Assembly (NCBI RefSeq): GCF_028285715.1
Contig: NZ_JANQOO010000020.1
Coordinates: 1 to 64,000 of the forward strand
From: Ulvibacterium sp.
GTDB taxonomy: Bacteria > Bacteroidota > Bacteroidia > Flavobacteriales > Flavobacteriaceae
Length of the DNA stretch: 64,000 bases
Direction: 5' to 3'
The position numbers were made by a program, and so were the translations under genes. The notes under the pieces are model-generated. The model did no database searches. It saw only the letters and a list, made by a program, of their open reading frames with translations, and was not told the DNA's origin. Shown here in pieces: positions 34,496-43,687 of this stretch (position 1 is its first letter; each line of letters starts with the position of its first letter).

Positions 34496-36382
34496 TTAGT
34501 CATAAAACAAACTTGTTGTAGGAAACGCATGCTTCTCACCGTTTTCGAGCAACCCCGTTTCCAAGTTATGCCCATGATGATTGTCAAAATAACGCACTTC
34601 AATCCTGTGATATCCCTTTTTAAGATAAATGCCGCCATTTACTAATCGCATTGAGTGATCACCATCATTATCCACCACAAGAATATCATTGATCAACAAT
34701 TTAGAACCATCATCCGAACGGGTAAAAAAGTGATATACCCTGCTCTGCTCCGCGTAATAATATCCGCTAAACACCACGCCCCAAGAATCTTCCCGTTTAT
34801 TGAGCCCCTTAATGTCAAAACCTTTCACTTTCCCCTTCGCCAAGACAGAAAGGCTCTCAAAATCGGGCAATTTTTTCCACTCGCCCTCATAATATTTATA
34901 GGAGATGCCCTGCTTTAATTTACCGGTTTTCAGTGCCTTTGATATTGGTACATGTACAATGTTTTTGGTCAATACCCTACTTGTGTTTCCGTTTTTATCA
35001 ACGGCAATGGCCTTTAAAACAGTGGTTTTATAAATACGTACGGGCTTGGTGTACCGGGTCGATTCGGTTGTAGGCCTACTTCCATCAAGCGTATAAAAGA
35101 TTTCGAGGTTTTCAAACCCCCCTTCCAACGAAAACGAAGTCTGTTCAAAAAACTCGTTTTCCGCAGCTTTTACAATCGGGGCAGGTGGTTGTACCACAAC
35201 GGTATTGTCTTCTTTGGTCAGCTGAAAGGTATCGAACAAACGTCCTTCGATATCAATGGCCTTAAAGATGACCGTTTTGTTGAAAATGGTAAACGTACAA
35301 TAGTGATAGACCGGACGCTGCTCCAAACTGAACCAATTCCGTGTGGGAGCAAACCCTTCAATTGGACCTCCGGCCCCTCCTGAGTTGATGTAAACCACAC
35401 CGTTCTCCTGATCGACCATGTTATCCTTAATAGGCCAAGTTCGCTCATACATATGTACATGGCCGTACAAACAAAAATCTACCCCGTATAACTCGTATAA
35501 GGGAACTAGGTCTCGGATAGCCGTAACACCGTAAGTGGATAATCCAACATAGGTATCCCCATTATCGTTCTCCTCCGAACTATAGGGCGGATGATGATGC
35601 ATTGTGATTTTCCAAGTGGCGGTCGATTTTGCCAAGGCCTGTTCCAGCCAATTGTACTGTTCTGAATTTTCGGTAACATCGCGATTAGTATCGATTACAA
35701 AAAACTCGGCATTGCCATAAGTAAAGGAATAATAATATTCCGGCTTCGGGTTAGCCATGTACTGGTAATAATATTCTGAATCGTTTTCGTGATTTCCCAG
35801 GGCCGTATACATAGGAATGCGACTCATTAACTGATGACCATCGGGTAAGAATTGTTCGGTCCAATCGGTAACCCTCAGTCCATTGTCGACCAAATCCCCA
35901 ACATGGACCACAAAATTTGGTCTGCTGTTCCATACCCTTTCCGAAATTCGCCTCCACACGATCGTATCTTTTACTTTTCTTTGGTTTCTTTGGGAGTCGC
36001 CGACCAAAGCGAAGGAAAAAGCGGTGTTTTCCTTTACATTGGTCTTAAAGGTCGACACCGGGCTCGATAGGGTATTTCCATTTTCCGATGTAATGTCGAC
36101 GCTCCAGAAATAGTTGGCTTCAGTGTCCAAACCAATAAGTTCTATTTCATGCATGGTTTTATGGCCTTTGTCCGAAACACTCAATGACAAATTGGGAACT
36201 TTTGCGTTGGCCAATGCATTTCCATAACGAACAACGGCCCTTGTGGGCTCTTCGGTTTCAAATAGAATTCGCATGCTGGTCTTGGTCGCATATTGAAGAT
36301 ATGGCTTCACCTTGAACTCTTGGGCACTTAGTTTGGGAAACAAAACCCCTAAAACAAGGAGTATGGCTAGTTCTTTTTTCAT
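34496..36382 (-). CDS. Secreted purple-acid-phosphatase-like enzyme with CHB_HEX and PA14 domains
   Basis: 628-aa exported protein, signal peptide MKKELAILLV to about LSAQ (residue 21). Order: an N-terminal fibronectin-like PAP domain (22-110); a calcineurin-like metallophosphatase with GDSQ (128-131), VGDLVD (161-166), GNHEN (196-200), HHHPP (262-266) and YGHVHMYE (306-313); a chitobiase/beta-hexosaminidase C-terminal-type domain (about 402-480, TLDGSRPT); and a PA14-like domain (about 490-625). Such fusions suggest surface phosphatases that bind carbohydrate. Tandem palindromes lie 40-76 bases upstream. Confidence 0.9.
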   Translation of the reverse strand: MKKELAILLVLGVLFPKLSAQEFKVKPYLQYATKTSMRILFETEEPTRAVVRYGNALANAKVPNLSLSVSDKGHKTMHEIELIGLDTEANYFWSVDITSENGNTLSSPVSTFKTNVKENTAFSFALVGDSQRNQRKVKDTIVWRRISERVWNSRPNFVVHVGDLVDNGLRVTDWTEQFLPDGHQLMSRIPMYTALGNHENDSEYYYQYMANPKPEYYYSFTYGNAEFFVIDTNRDVTENSEQYNWLEQALAKSTATWKITMHHHPPYSSEENDNGDTYVGLSTYGVTAIRDLVPLYELYGVDFCLYGHVHMYERTWPIKDNMVDQENGVVYINSGGAGGPIEGFAPTRNWFSLEQRPVYHYCTFTIFNKTVIFKAIDIEGRLFDTFQLTKEDNTVVVQPPAPIVKAAENEFFEQTSFSLEGGFENLEIFYTLDGSRPTTESTRYTKPVRIYKTTVLKAIAVDKNGNTSRVLTKNIVHVPISKALKTGKLKQGISYKYYEGEWKKLPDFESLSVLAKGKVKGFDIKGLNKREDSWGVVFSGYYYAEQSRVYHFFTRSDDGSKLLINDILVVDNDGDHSMRLVNGGIYLKKGYHRIEVRYFDNHHGHNLETGLLENGEKHAFPTTSLFYD

Positions 36383-36421
36383 TGGTCAATAGGCTTTAAC
36401 AAGTAATATATCTGAAAATAA

Positions 36422-36438
36422 ATTTACTATTAGTAAAT
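36422..36438. promoter_or_regulatory. Operator-like palindrome 1 upstream of the phosphatase gene
   Basis: ATTTACTA, T, TAGTAAAT: a perfect 17-bp palindrome of type TTTAC-N5-GTAAA, 40 bases upstream of the phosphatase start. Its centre is 20 bases from that of the next one, two turns of the helix. The factor is unknown. Confidence 0.6.
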
Positions 36439-36441
36439 AAA

Positions 36442-36458
36442 ATTTACAAATAGTAAAT
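36442..36458. promoter_or_regulatory. Operator-like palindrome 2 upstream of the phosphatase gene
   Basis: ATTTAC, AAATA, GTAAAT: same TTTAC-N5-GTAAA type as palindrome 1, with a different centre, spaced 20 bases away. Confidence 0.6.
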
Positions 36459-36756
36459 ATTATTATAGTGTTAATGTTAGAAGCAAGGCCTATACGGAAT
36501 CCCCAAAACACAAAGAGGGACGGTCCACTAAAAGCCAAAAAAACAAGCACACTTTACAATGCCAACCCTCGGATATAGAGGACGGGTTCATCGAAGTCCC
36601 AAAAAATTTTACCTGGACTGAAAAATTCTATCTTCCCCACCTTTCTTTTGGTACTTTTAAAATTAAGACTCCTTGATTGCATTTATTGGCAATTTCGTAT
36701 ATTTTTATAAAGGGCGTGGTATGAACACATTTCTATAATGTTATTTTTACGCAAAA

Positions 36757-36785
36757 CGCATCAAGTCAGAATTTGATGCATTTTT
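36757..36785 (+). terminator. Orphan hairpin with T-run
   Basis: GCATCAA (36758-36764) pairs with TTGATGC (36773-36779), followed by ATTTTT. It has the form of a rho-independent terminator on the plus strand, but no gene is upstream. It lies 109 bases before the DinB lipoprotein gene, so it could instead be an attenuator or a relic. Confidence 0.5.
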
Positions 36786-36893
36786 AGCTTTATGCCCAAA
36801 CTTGATTTAAAAATGGAAGAAAGGCTATCCTAGCGATGCCTTCTAAAGGGGCTTATCTATTGGAATAAAATTTGGATTTTACTTAAATTTAAT

Positions 36894-37487
36894 ATGAACC
36901 GTACTGGCTTTCTTAAGAATATTTTTGGTTTAGGCCTTCTTTCGGTCTTGGGCTGTCAAATAGACAGCAAAAAAGCAAAATCCTCTACTCCTTTGGGGGA
37001 TACCGAATCACTGGAAGAACAAAAAGCCATTGCAGTGCTCCGAGAAGAGCTGAAGACCGCCTGGCTCCGATCCGAAATCATGACGATGACCAATGTCAGT
37101 CAGATGCCATCCGATTTTTTCACTTTTAAGTATGCCGATGAAGCAATGACTTTTGCAGAACAATGGCGGCACTGTATTGTCTATACCTGTGGACAGCTGG
37201 CTGGACGAGCTGGCCTCAAAAACCCCTATGAAAACATAAAGCTTCCCGTACAGATGACCAAAGACCATCTTACTAAAGAGCTTAAAAAAATGTACGCTTT
37301 TGTACGGCAATCCATTGAGGTGCTTTCCGACCAAAAGCTGCTCTCCGATTGCAATTTTGCCGGTGATACAATACCCATCTGGCGCTTATATTATGCCATG
37401 GAAAATCACATTATCCATCATCGGGGACAATGTGTGGTATACCTACGCCTAAAGGGTATAATCCCCAAAGGATTCTATGGATGGTAA
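36894..37487 (+). CDS. Lipoprotein of the DinB superfamily
   Basis: 197-aa protein with an N-terminal signal (MNRTGFLKNIFGLGLLSVLGC, lipobox VLGC) and a DinB-type four-helix domain. Likely metal histidines lie in AEQWRHCIVYTCGQL and in ENHIIHHRGQCVVYLRL near the end. This differs from the cytoplasmic DinB protein at 19024 in being exported and anchored. Function unknown, perhaps thiol or detoxification chemistry in the envelope. Confidence 0.82.
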   Translation: MNRTGFLKNIFGLGLLSVLGCQIDSKKAKSSTPLGDTESLEEQKAIAVLREELKTAWLRSEIMTMTNVSQMPSDFFTFKYADEAMTFAEQWRHCIVYTCGQLAGRAGLKNPYENIKLPVQMTKDHLTKELKKMYAFVRQSIEVLSDQKLLSDCNFAGDTIPIWRLYYAMENHIIHHRGQCVVYLRLKGIIPKGFYGW

Positions 37488-37584
37488 TGAACAGACCGGT
37501 TGGTTGCGTTCCACGGAATTTTGGAAGGGGATATAGATTTTGTTAGATTGATAACCTTAAAATAAATATTTAAACACTTTAATT

Positions 37585-38298
37585 ATGCTTCAAAGAAAAT
37601 TCGATGAAATAGTAAAGTCCCACTTTCCGAACGCCATGGATGCCAAGGATACCTCCATTCATTACCTTGGAAAAATGCAAATTGAACACAAAATCGACAT
37701 CTCTAAAGTATTGATGGCCACCTCTGTGTGTTCCGACGATATCAATGTTCCTTCCACAACCTTCTTCAATGTATTGTTCGGTCCATTTATTATGGGAGGA
37801 TTGGGAGGGCTGCCTTTCGCAGGACAAACCGGTATGACGGCCTTCGCCCATCATATTCCGGATGAAGGTAGTGCATTTATCTTTTATGGGCCCCATATAG
37901 GGATTACGTTGGAAGGGGATTTGGGCAAGATGTACAGACCACGCCAAGAGCAGACCGGAAACTCCTGTGGTGCCTTAATGTTGGCTTTAAGCCGATTACA
38001 GGACGGGAGCTATAAACCGGTATTGAACGAAGATGACTATCAACAAATGAAGCTCGAGGAAAGCCTATTGCCCTATAGGGAGCAAATATTGGGCAGCGAA
38101 AACCTCGAGAAAGGAATTACGGAAGCAACGTATGACATTATCGATAAAAAGATTCATGATCATATAAAATCATGCAAGGGTGAGTTCCATGTGGATAAAG
38201 TGACGCTGTTGGGTGGCATCATCATCAACACGGACTACGGTTTGGATGATTACTTTGATGCCAAAAACTTTGAAGTCATTGATGTCAAAAGCCTCTGA
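37585..38298 (+). CDS. LCIB/LCIC-type carbonic anhydrase homologue
   Basis: 237-aa protein. The pattern fits the LCIB family (limiting-CO2-inducible B/C, called theta-type or beta-like carbonic anhydrase): Cys49 and Asp51 in SVCSDDIN, GGLGGLPFAGQTGM (71-84), His104 in YGPHIG and Cys128 in NSCGALM. The Cys/His/Cys set matches the zinc ligands, and the Asp next to the first Cys matches the beta-CA dyad. That identification rests on my recall of the family motifs. The gene stands alone, before a transporter/peptidase cluster. It should hydrate CO2 if the family call is right. Confidence 0.65.
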   Translation: MLQRKFDEIVKSHFPNAMDAKDTSIHYLGKMQIEHKIDISKVLMATSVCSDDINVPSTTFFNVLFGPFIMGGLGGLPFAGQTGMTAFAHHIPDEGSAFIFYGPHIGITLEGDLGKMYRPRQEQTGNSCGALMLALSRLQDGSYKPVLNEDDYQQMKLEESLLPYREQILGSENLEKGITEATYDIIDKKIHDHIKSCKGEFHVDKVTLLGGIIINTDYGLDDYFDAKNFEVIDVKSL

Positions 38299-38522
38299 TA
38301 TGGATCAATGAATTTCTGTGTTATGCGGTTCATTTTGTATGTGGGACAATAGGGCTGGCCTTTGATAGGCGACAAATACCAAAATAATTTGACAGGTATT
38401 CAATGTTATATGCCCAGATTTGATTGGTAGGGACTATTTTGGTTTAAATTGAACCGAATAAGTTAAATTCCAAATAAATTGATTCGCTAACGGGAAAATT
38501 CATGGATGTCCCCCAGAGATAA

Positions 38523-39926
38523 ATGAGTACATCAAATTCTAAAGACCGATCTTTTTTTAATCGTATACCACATGCAGTAACCCTCTTGTTTGGCATAATC
38601 GTTCTTGTGACCCTATTGACCTATGTGATACCCGCCGGGACCTACGAGCGGGTTTTAATCGATGGCCGAAGTACGGTGGTTCCCAATTCATACAAGACCA
38701 TTTCTCCCACCCCCATCGGATTCTTGGATATGTTCAAGGCCATACCTTTAGGCTTTAAGACCGCAGTAGAAATTATTTTTGTTGTCTTTGCAGGGGGCAT
38801 TATGTTTGGTTTTATGGAGAAATCAAAGGCCATTGAGAATGCCGTTGGTACACTTGTGAAAAATTTAGGCCTTGGACACAAGCACCATATTATTGTTATA
38901 ATGACATTTATATATGGTTTACTTGGTATTGCCGTAGGTTATGAAAACAATATTGCCATGGTTCCCATAGCGGCAGTGTTAAGTCTGGCATTGGGGGGCG
39001 ATTTAATTTTGGCTACGGGTATTTCGGTCGGAGCCATGACCATAGGTTTTGGGTTATCACCAATTAATCCTTACACTGTAGGTACCGGCCACAAAATTGC
39101 CGAGTTGCCTTTGTTTTCAGGAGCCTTACTTCGCAGTGTGCTCTGTTTTATGGGATTGTGTATTATGGCTTTGTATAATGTGAAGTACTTCAAAAAGATT
39201 TCTTTAAATCCGGAAAAGAGTTTAGGTAGAGGTCTTGACATAAGCGAATTGACCTTGTCAAGACCACTTCAAGAATATCGAATGAGCGGAAACAATTGGA
39301 TGGTCATTTCCTTATTTATTGCTGGTCTTGTGGCCATTGTATATGGGGTCTTCAACTTGAATTGGTACATTAATGAGCTTTCGGCGGTATTCTTGGTCAT
39401 TGCACTTCTTTGTGGCTTAGTCTCTAAAATGAGTGCTACAAACATGAGCGAAACCACATTAAAGGCAGTTGCTTTGGCTGCACCCGGGGCCTTTATGGTA
39501 GGCTTTGCAACATCCATTAAGGTTCTTATGGAAATGGGAAACATTGGGGATACGATTTCTCATCAACTCTCCATCTGGTTACAGGATTTACCCCTGTACG
39601 CCTCCGCCATTTGTATGTCGATTTCCCAGGGCATCATCAACTTTTTTATCCCATCGGGAAGTGGACAGGCATTGGCCACCTTACCTGTTATGCTTCCGCT
39701 AGGTGAATCCCTTGGTCTTACCAGGCAAATTACCATTCTGGCATTTCAGATAGGTGATGGACTATCCAACCTTGTAAACCCTACCTTAGGTGGGCTTATT
39801 GCTATGCTCAGTATGTGTCGTGTCCCTATTGATCGATGGATTCGCTTTATATTTCCCGTTTTAATCAGCGTACTCTTTGTTGCCTTTTTGGCCTTGATTT
39901 TTGCCGTCGCAATACATTATAGCTAA
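38523..39926 (+). CDS. YfcC-family transporter (C4-dicarboxylate/amino-acid carrier-like)
   Basis: 467-aa permease with about eleven to twelve membrane spans, of the YfcC/DcuC-like type whose members carry dicarboxylates or basic amino acids. The conserved start PHAVTLLFGIIVLVTLLTYV, TYVIPAGTYER and the re-entrant-loop-like GLSNLVNPTLGGLIAML support this. A 15-bp near-palindrome (38441-38455, GGTTTAAATTGAACC) lies upstream. It is followed within two bases by an M20 peptidase, so its cargo is likely an amino-acid derivative or peptide. Confidence 0.88.
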   Translation: MSTSNSKDRSFFNRIPHAVTLLFGIIVLVTLLTYVIPAGTYERVLIDGRSTVVPNSYKTISPTPIGFLDMFKAIPLGFKTAVEIIFVVFAGGIMFGFMEKSKAIENAVGTLVKNLGLGHKHHIIVIMTFIYGLLGIAVGYENNIAMVPIAAVLSLALGGDLILATGISVGAMTIGFGLSPINPYTVGTGHKIAELPLFSGALLRSVLCFMGLCIMALYNVKYFKKISLNPEKSLGRGLDISELTLSRPLQEYRMSGNNWMVISLFIAGLVAIVYGVFNLNWYINELSAVFLVIALLCGLVSKMSATNMSETTLKAVALAAPGAFMVGFATSIKVLMEMGNIGDTISHQLSIWLQDLPLYASAICMSISQGIINFFIPSGSGQALATLPVMLPLGESLGLTRQITILAFQIGDGLSNLVNPTLGGLIAMLSMCRVPIDRWIRFIFPVLISVLFVAFLALIFAVAIHYS

Positions 39927-39927
39927 T

Positions 39928-41094
39928 ATGACCGTTACAAACATTCTTGGAAAACTCGTTTCCTTTCCTGTACTGGGAGGTGAGAGCAATTTAAGCATCA
40001 TTCATTGGATAAAGGAATACCTAGAATCTTATGGTGTTGATGTAAATTTGTTGCCCAATGAAAAAGGGGATAAGGCTTCATTGCATTGTAGAATTGGACC
40101 TAGTATCGATGGCGGCGTTATTCTTTCCGGGCACACGGATGTAGTACCCGTTGAAGGTCAGGAATGGACTACCGATCCCTTTGAGCTCACGGATAAAGGT
40201 GACGGAAAACTTTATGCCAGGGGGGCTTGCGATATGAAAGGATTTGTGGCCTGCTGTTTGGCCGTGTTGCCGCAAATGGTTAAGGCTAGCTTAAAAAAGC
40301 CGATATATTTTGCTTTTTCATATGACGAGGAGATAGGCTGCTTGGCCGGACCTGAATTGGCTAGAGCAATCAAGACACATTATGAGGAAACCCCAAAATA
40401 TGCCATTATCGGAGAACCCTCCTTAATGGAACCCATTGTTGGACAAAAGGGCATTTACATCCTCGAGACCTACGTCAATGGCTCTGCAGGGCATAGCAGC
40501 CGCATAAAACAAGAGGTAAGTGCCATTCACGAATCAATGCGGTTAATCCTTTGGCTTGAAAATAAAATGAATCGATTGATCGCCGACCAACGATTGGATG
40601 AACGTTTTCATCCACCCTACTCAACTATTCATATTGGCAGGGTCGAAGGAGGAATCGCGCCAAATGTAATTGCCGATAAAGCTCATTTTTATTGGGATTT
40701 ACGAACCATTCCTATGGACGATATCGTAGCCATTGTCCATGAATTTGAGGCCTATTGTGCCGAACGGGAAGAGAAATTACGGAATATCTTTTCCGATTTT
40801 TCAATAAAAACCATTGAAAATCATCCCCCCGTACCCCATTTGGATACCAAAGACGACAATGATGTAGTAGATCTGATCAAAAGAATAACCGGGAATTCAA
40901 AATTGAATACCGTGGCCTATGCCGCTGAAGCCGGTCAGTTTGCCAATGAAGGCTTTCATACCGCAATTTGTGGGCCGGGTTCAATTGTACAAGCGCATAG
41001 AGCTGATGAATTTATCGCCCATGAACAACTGGAAAAGGGGATGGAAATGTTGGGAAAACTTATTCAAGAATTATCTTCCGACCAGTTTAGTTAA
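39928..41094 (+). CDS. M20 metallopeptidase, acetylornithine-deacetylase-like
   Basis: 388-aa dizinc amidohydrolase. Zn sites and catalytic residues are seen in LSGHTDVVPV (His, Asp), GACDMKGF, FSYDEEIGC (Glu pair) and IGEPSLMEP. It resembles ArgE; ArgE itself is not proven because the family also covers dipeptidases and acylamino-acid hydrolases. I start at ATG 39928, one base after the YfcC stop; the longer frame starts at TTG inside that gene. It is translationally coupled to the transporter. Confidence 0.9.
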   Translation: MTVTNILGKLVSFPVLGGESNLSIIHWIKEYLESYGVDVNLLPNEKGDKASLHCRIGPSIDGGVILSGHTDVVPVEGQEWTTDPFELTDKGDGKLYARGACDMKGFVACCLAVLPQMVKASLKKPIYFAFSYDEEIGCLAGPELARAIKTHYEETPKYAIIGEPSLMEPIVGQKGIYILETYVNGSAGHSSRIKQEVSAIHESMRLILWLENKMNRLIADQRLDERFHPPYSTIHIGRVEGGIAPNVIADKAHFYWDLRTIPMDDIVAIVHEFEAYCAEREEKLRNIFSDFSIKTIENHPPVPHLDTKDDNDVVDLIKRITGNSKLNTVAYAAEAGQFANEGFHTAICGPGSIVQAHRADEFIAHEQLEKGMEMLGKLIQELSSDQFS

Positions 41095-41196
41095 GTATGC
41101 GGTAATTTAAAGTCCTCCAGAGGCACTAGCCAACGCTTCCCTTGATTCATTTAATATTGTACATTTAACCAAATTCAACCATTTAAGCCGGAATAC

Positions 41197-42474
41197 ATGT
41201 TTAAGACTTCGCAAAGCTATCCTATTCTTTTCCTTTTGATACTCCTAATAAGTGGCTGTAAGGAAAAATCCGCTTCGACGGACCCAAAAATGGAGGAAAT
41301 GAAATTGACACAAAAAGCGCTTGAAATTCATAAGCGTGTGCTCACCTTAGATACCCACTCGGATACCCCTTTACGTATGATCGAGCCAGGTTTTGACATG
41401 GCGGAAAGACATGATCCGAGGGAAACAGGTTCAAAGGTTGATTATCCACGGATGATCGAGGGCGATTTGGACGCTATCTTTTTTGCCGCCTTCGTTTCAC
41501 AGGATATCCGAGATGACGACGGCAACACCCGAGCTAAAGACTTATGTCTTCAAATGATAGATTCAATCGTGGCTTCTACCCAAAAAAATTCAAACATCGT
41601 TGGCCTGGCCCTTAACCCTGAAGATGCCTACACTATGGAAAAGGCCGGTAAGCGTGCCATCTATATCGGTATCGAAAATGGTTATCCGATCGGGGAGGAT
41701 CTTTCCAATGTTGAACTTTATTTTGATAGGGGTGTGCGCTATATCACATTGGTCCATTCAGCAAACAATGATCTGGCAGATTCGGCCACTGATCCCAATG
41801 GCCCAGAGCATGGTGGTATCAGTGCTTTTGGAAGCGCGGTAGTCCAGGAGATGAATCGCCTAGGTATTATGGTAGATGTTTCCCATGGTAACGATAGCGT
41901 ATTTTACGATGCAATTTCCATGTCCAAGGCACCGATTATTGCCAGCCACTCCAACGCCCGGTCCATAACCGATCACCAACGTAATATGACCGATGAGATG
42001 TTGGGGCTAATGGCGAAAAATGGAGGCGTGGTACAACTTACTATGTTGGCCAATTATCTGCGGGAAGCCCCGCCGAACAAAAAATTGGACTCGGCCTTAG
42101 CAACACTCCGTGGCAATATGAAACCTATAGAAGACATGACCTTGGAAGAACGAAACGCAATGCGACGATCCACCCAGGAACTCAATGAGCGGTACCCTGA
42201 CCCGCCGGCAACAGTAAAACATGTGGCCGATCACATTGATCACATCGTTAAGGTGGCCGGGATCGATCATGTCGGAATTGGTTGTGATTTCGACGGAGGC
42301 GGAGGAATCGAAGGGGTTTTTGATGTAAGTGAAGTAATGAACATTACCATTGAATTGGTAAGACGTGGATACACCGAAGAAGAGATTCGAAAAATCTGGG
42401 GAGGAAATTTAATTCGTGTCTTCAAAGAAGTCCAAGCGGTTGCTAAACGGATACAGTCCGAAGAAAAGTCCTAA
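41197..42474 (+). CDS. M19 membrane dipeptidase lipoprotein
   Basis: 425-aa exported lipoprotein with lipobox LISGC (about residue 22). The M19 (renal dipeptidase) zinc motif LDTHSDTPLR (about 47-56) and the HxD, ASHSNAR and CDFDGGGG motifs are intact. It cleaves dipeptides, or acts on D-amino-acid-containing ones in some members. It lies 102 bases after the M20 gene and completes an uptake/cleavage set. Confidence 0.92.
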   Translation: MFKTSQSYPILFLLILLISGCKEKSASTDPKMEEMKLTQKALEIHKRVLTLDTHSDTPLRMIEPGFDMAERHDPRETGSKVDYPRMIEGDLDAIFFAAFVSQDIRDDDGNTRAKDLCLQMIDSIVASTQKNSNIVGLALNPEDAYTMEKAGKRAIYIGIENGYPIGEDLSNVELYFDRGVRYITLVHSANNDLADSATDPNGPEHGGISAFGSAVVQEMNRLGIMVDVSHGNDSVFYDAISMSKAPIIASHSNARSITDHQRNMTDEMLGLMAKNGGVVQLTMLANYLREAPPNKKLDSALATLRGNMKPIEDMTLEERNAMRRSTQELNERYPDPPATVKHVADHIDHIVKVAGIDHVGIGCDFDGGGGIEGVFDVSEVMNITIELVRRGYTEEEIRKIWGGNLIRVFKEVQAVAKRIQSEEKS

Positions 42475-42485
42475 ATTTTAAGGCA

Positions 42486-42995
42486 GTGTTGAAATGGCTA
42501 TGTGTGGTATTCACCCTGGGACTGTCCACATCAATTGTGGACCATCCTTTAAGGTTGTCCTTATGTGAGATAGAGTATACTTCCAATAAACAAATTTTAA
42601 GTATCAACCTAAAACTGTTCTTAACGGATGTCAACGAAGCTATCGTCTTTGATCCCTACAGCAAGGAACTTGCCTTTTGTCAACCCAATGAATCGGCTCA
42701 AGCGAATAAAATGCTAATGGACTATGTAAATCGGTTTTTCTATGTTAAGGCGAACAGAAAAAAGGTAGACCTGAAAATAAAAAGTAAAAGATTAAGCGGT
42801 GAGGGAGAGAACACGGCCTTGTGGGTTTACTTTGAGCATCAACAACCACTGCCTTTAACATCCTTGGAAATTAAAAATGCCGTTTTTACGGATTTGTTCT
42901 TTGATCAAAATAATATCGTCTACGTCCATGTCAACGGAAAATCCAAAAGTTTGATGCTCAATAAAAAAACATCCGTCCACCAACTGAAATTCTGA
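42486..42995 (+). CDS. DUF6702-family secreted protein
   Basis: 169-aa protein with signal peptide (MLKWLCVVFTLGLSTSIVD) and the pattern HPLRLSLCEIEYTSNKQ of DUF6702. The start codon is GTG 42486; TTG 42489 is an alternative. It is followed by a HupE/UreJ-like gene by one base. DUF6702 and HupE are often found side by side in Flavobacteriia, where a metallopeptidase often accompanies them; none is here. Confidence 0.8.
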   Translation: MLKWLCVVFTLGLSTSIVDHPLRLSLCEIEYTSNKQILSINLKLFLTDVNEAIVFDPYSKELAFCQPNESAQANKMLMDYVNRFFYVKANRKKVDLKIKSKRLSGEGENTALWVYFEHQQPLPLTSLEIKNAVFTDLFFDQNNIVYVHVNGKSKSLMLNKKTSVHQLKF

Positions 42996-42996
42996 T

Positions 42997-43581
42997 ATGC
43001 ATCCTTTTGAATTTTACTTAAAGCTGGGTTTTGAACATATTTCAAACCTGGCCGGCTATGATCATATCCTCTTCCTTGTAGTGCTCTGTGCTGTCTACAG
43101 AATCCAGCAATGGAAAAACATTCTCATTTTGGTAACCGCTTTTACCATAGGTCATAGCGTTACCCTGGCCCTTGTATCCTTGGAAATTATTACAATACCT
43201 TCCAATATCATCAAATTTCTTATTCCGGCCACCATATTCGTTACCGCCCTCTACAATGTAATTGGTACAAATTTTACTGAAAAGTCCTCAAGAATGGGTC
43301 GAAACTATAGTATGGCCTTATTCTTTGGGTTCGTGCATGGCATGGATTTTTCCAACTATTTCAGAGCACTGATAATGGACCCTTCCGACATTGTGGTACC
43401 CTTATTGGGCTTCAATCTGGGAATTGAACTTGGGCAGCTATTGGTTGTATTTTTTATTGTAGGTGTCGCCTTTCTCTTTCTCAATGTCATTGGAGTAAAA
43501 CATCGTGATTGGAATGTCTTTATTTCAGGGGCCGCTGCAGGAATGTCTTTAATATCCATGTTGGACAATAAATTTTGGTAA
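42997..43581 (+). CDS. HupE/UreJ-like membrane protein
   Basis: 194-aa integral membrane protein with five or six hydrophobic segments. The motifs GYDHILFLVVL and TIGHSVTLAL early, and FGFVHGMDFSNYF later, are typical of HupE/UreJ proteins, proposed nickel or cobalt permeases and accessory factors. Function in this setting is unknown. It ends the DUF6702 unit. Confidence 0.85.
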   Translation: MHPFEFYLKLGFEHISNLAGYDHILFLVVLCAVYRIQQWKNILILVTAFTIGHSVTLALVSLEIITIPSNIIKFLIPATIFVTALYNVIGTNFTEKSSRMGRNYSMALFFGFVHGMDFSNYFRALIMDPSDIVVPLLGFNLGIELGQLLVVFFIVGVAFLFLNVIGVKHRDWNVFISGAAAGMSLISMLDNKFW

Positions 43582-43687
43582 ACACTTTTTTATGATAAAA
43601 AACATGGCAATGCTGATTAAGCATTCATTTGTGGATTTTCCTTGTTAAAAACCAAACAGTGCCATAAGGTTGCCCCAAAATAAATCT

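Larger units (their letters stand above)
36383..36893. other. Intergenic region with tandem palindromes and orphan hairpin
   Basis: 511 bases between the divergent phosphatase and DinB-lipoprotein genes. It holds the two TTTAC-N5-GTAAA palindromes (36422-36458) and a terminator-like hairpin at 36757-36785. About 36461-36676 is an open plus-strand frame of roughly 70 codons without a start codon. A decayed gene could explain both the frame and the hairpin. Confidence 0.4.
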
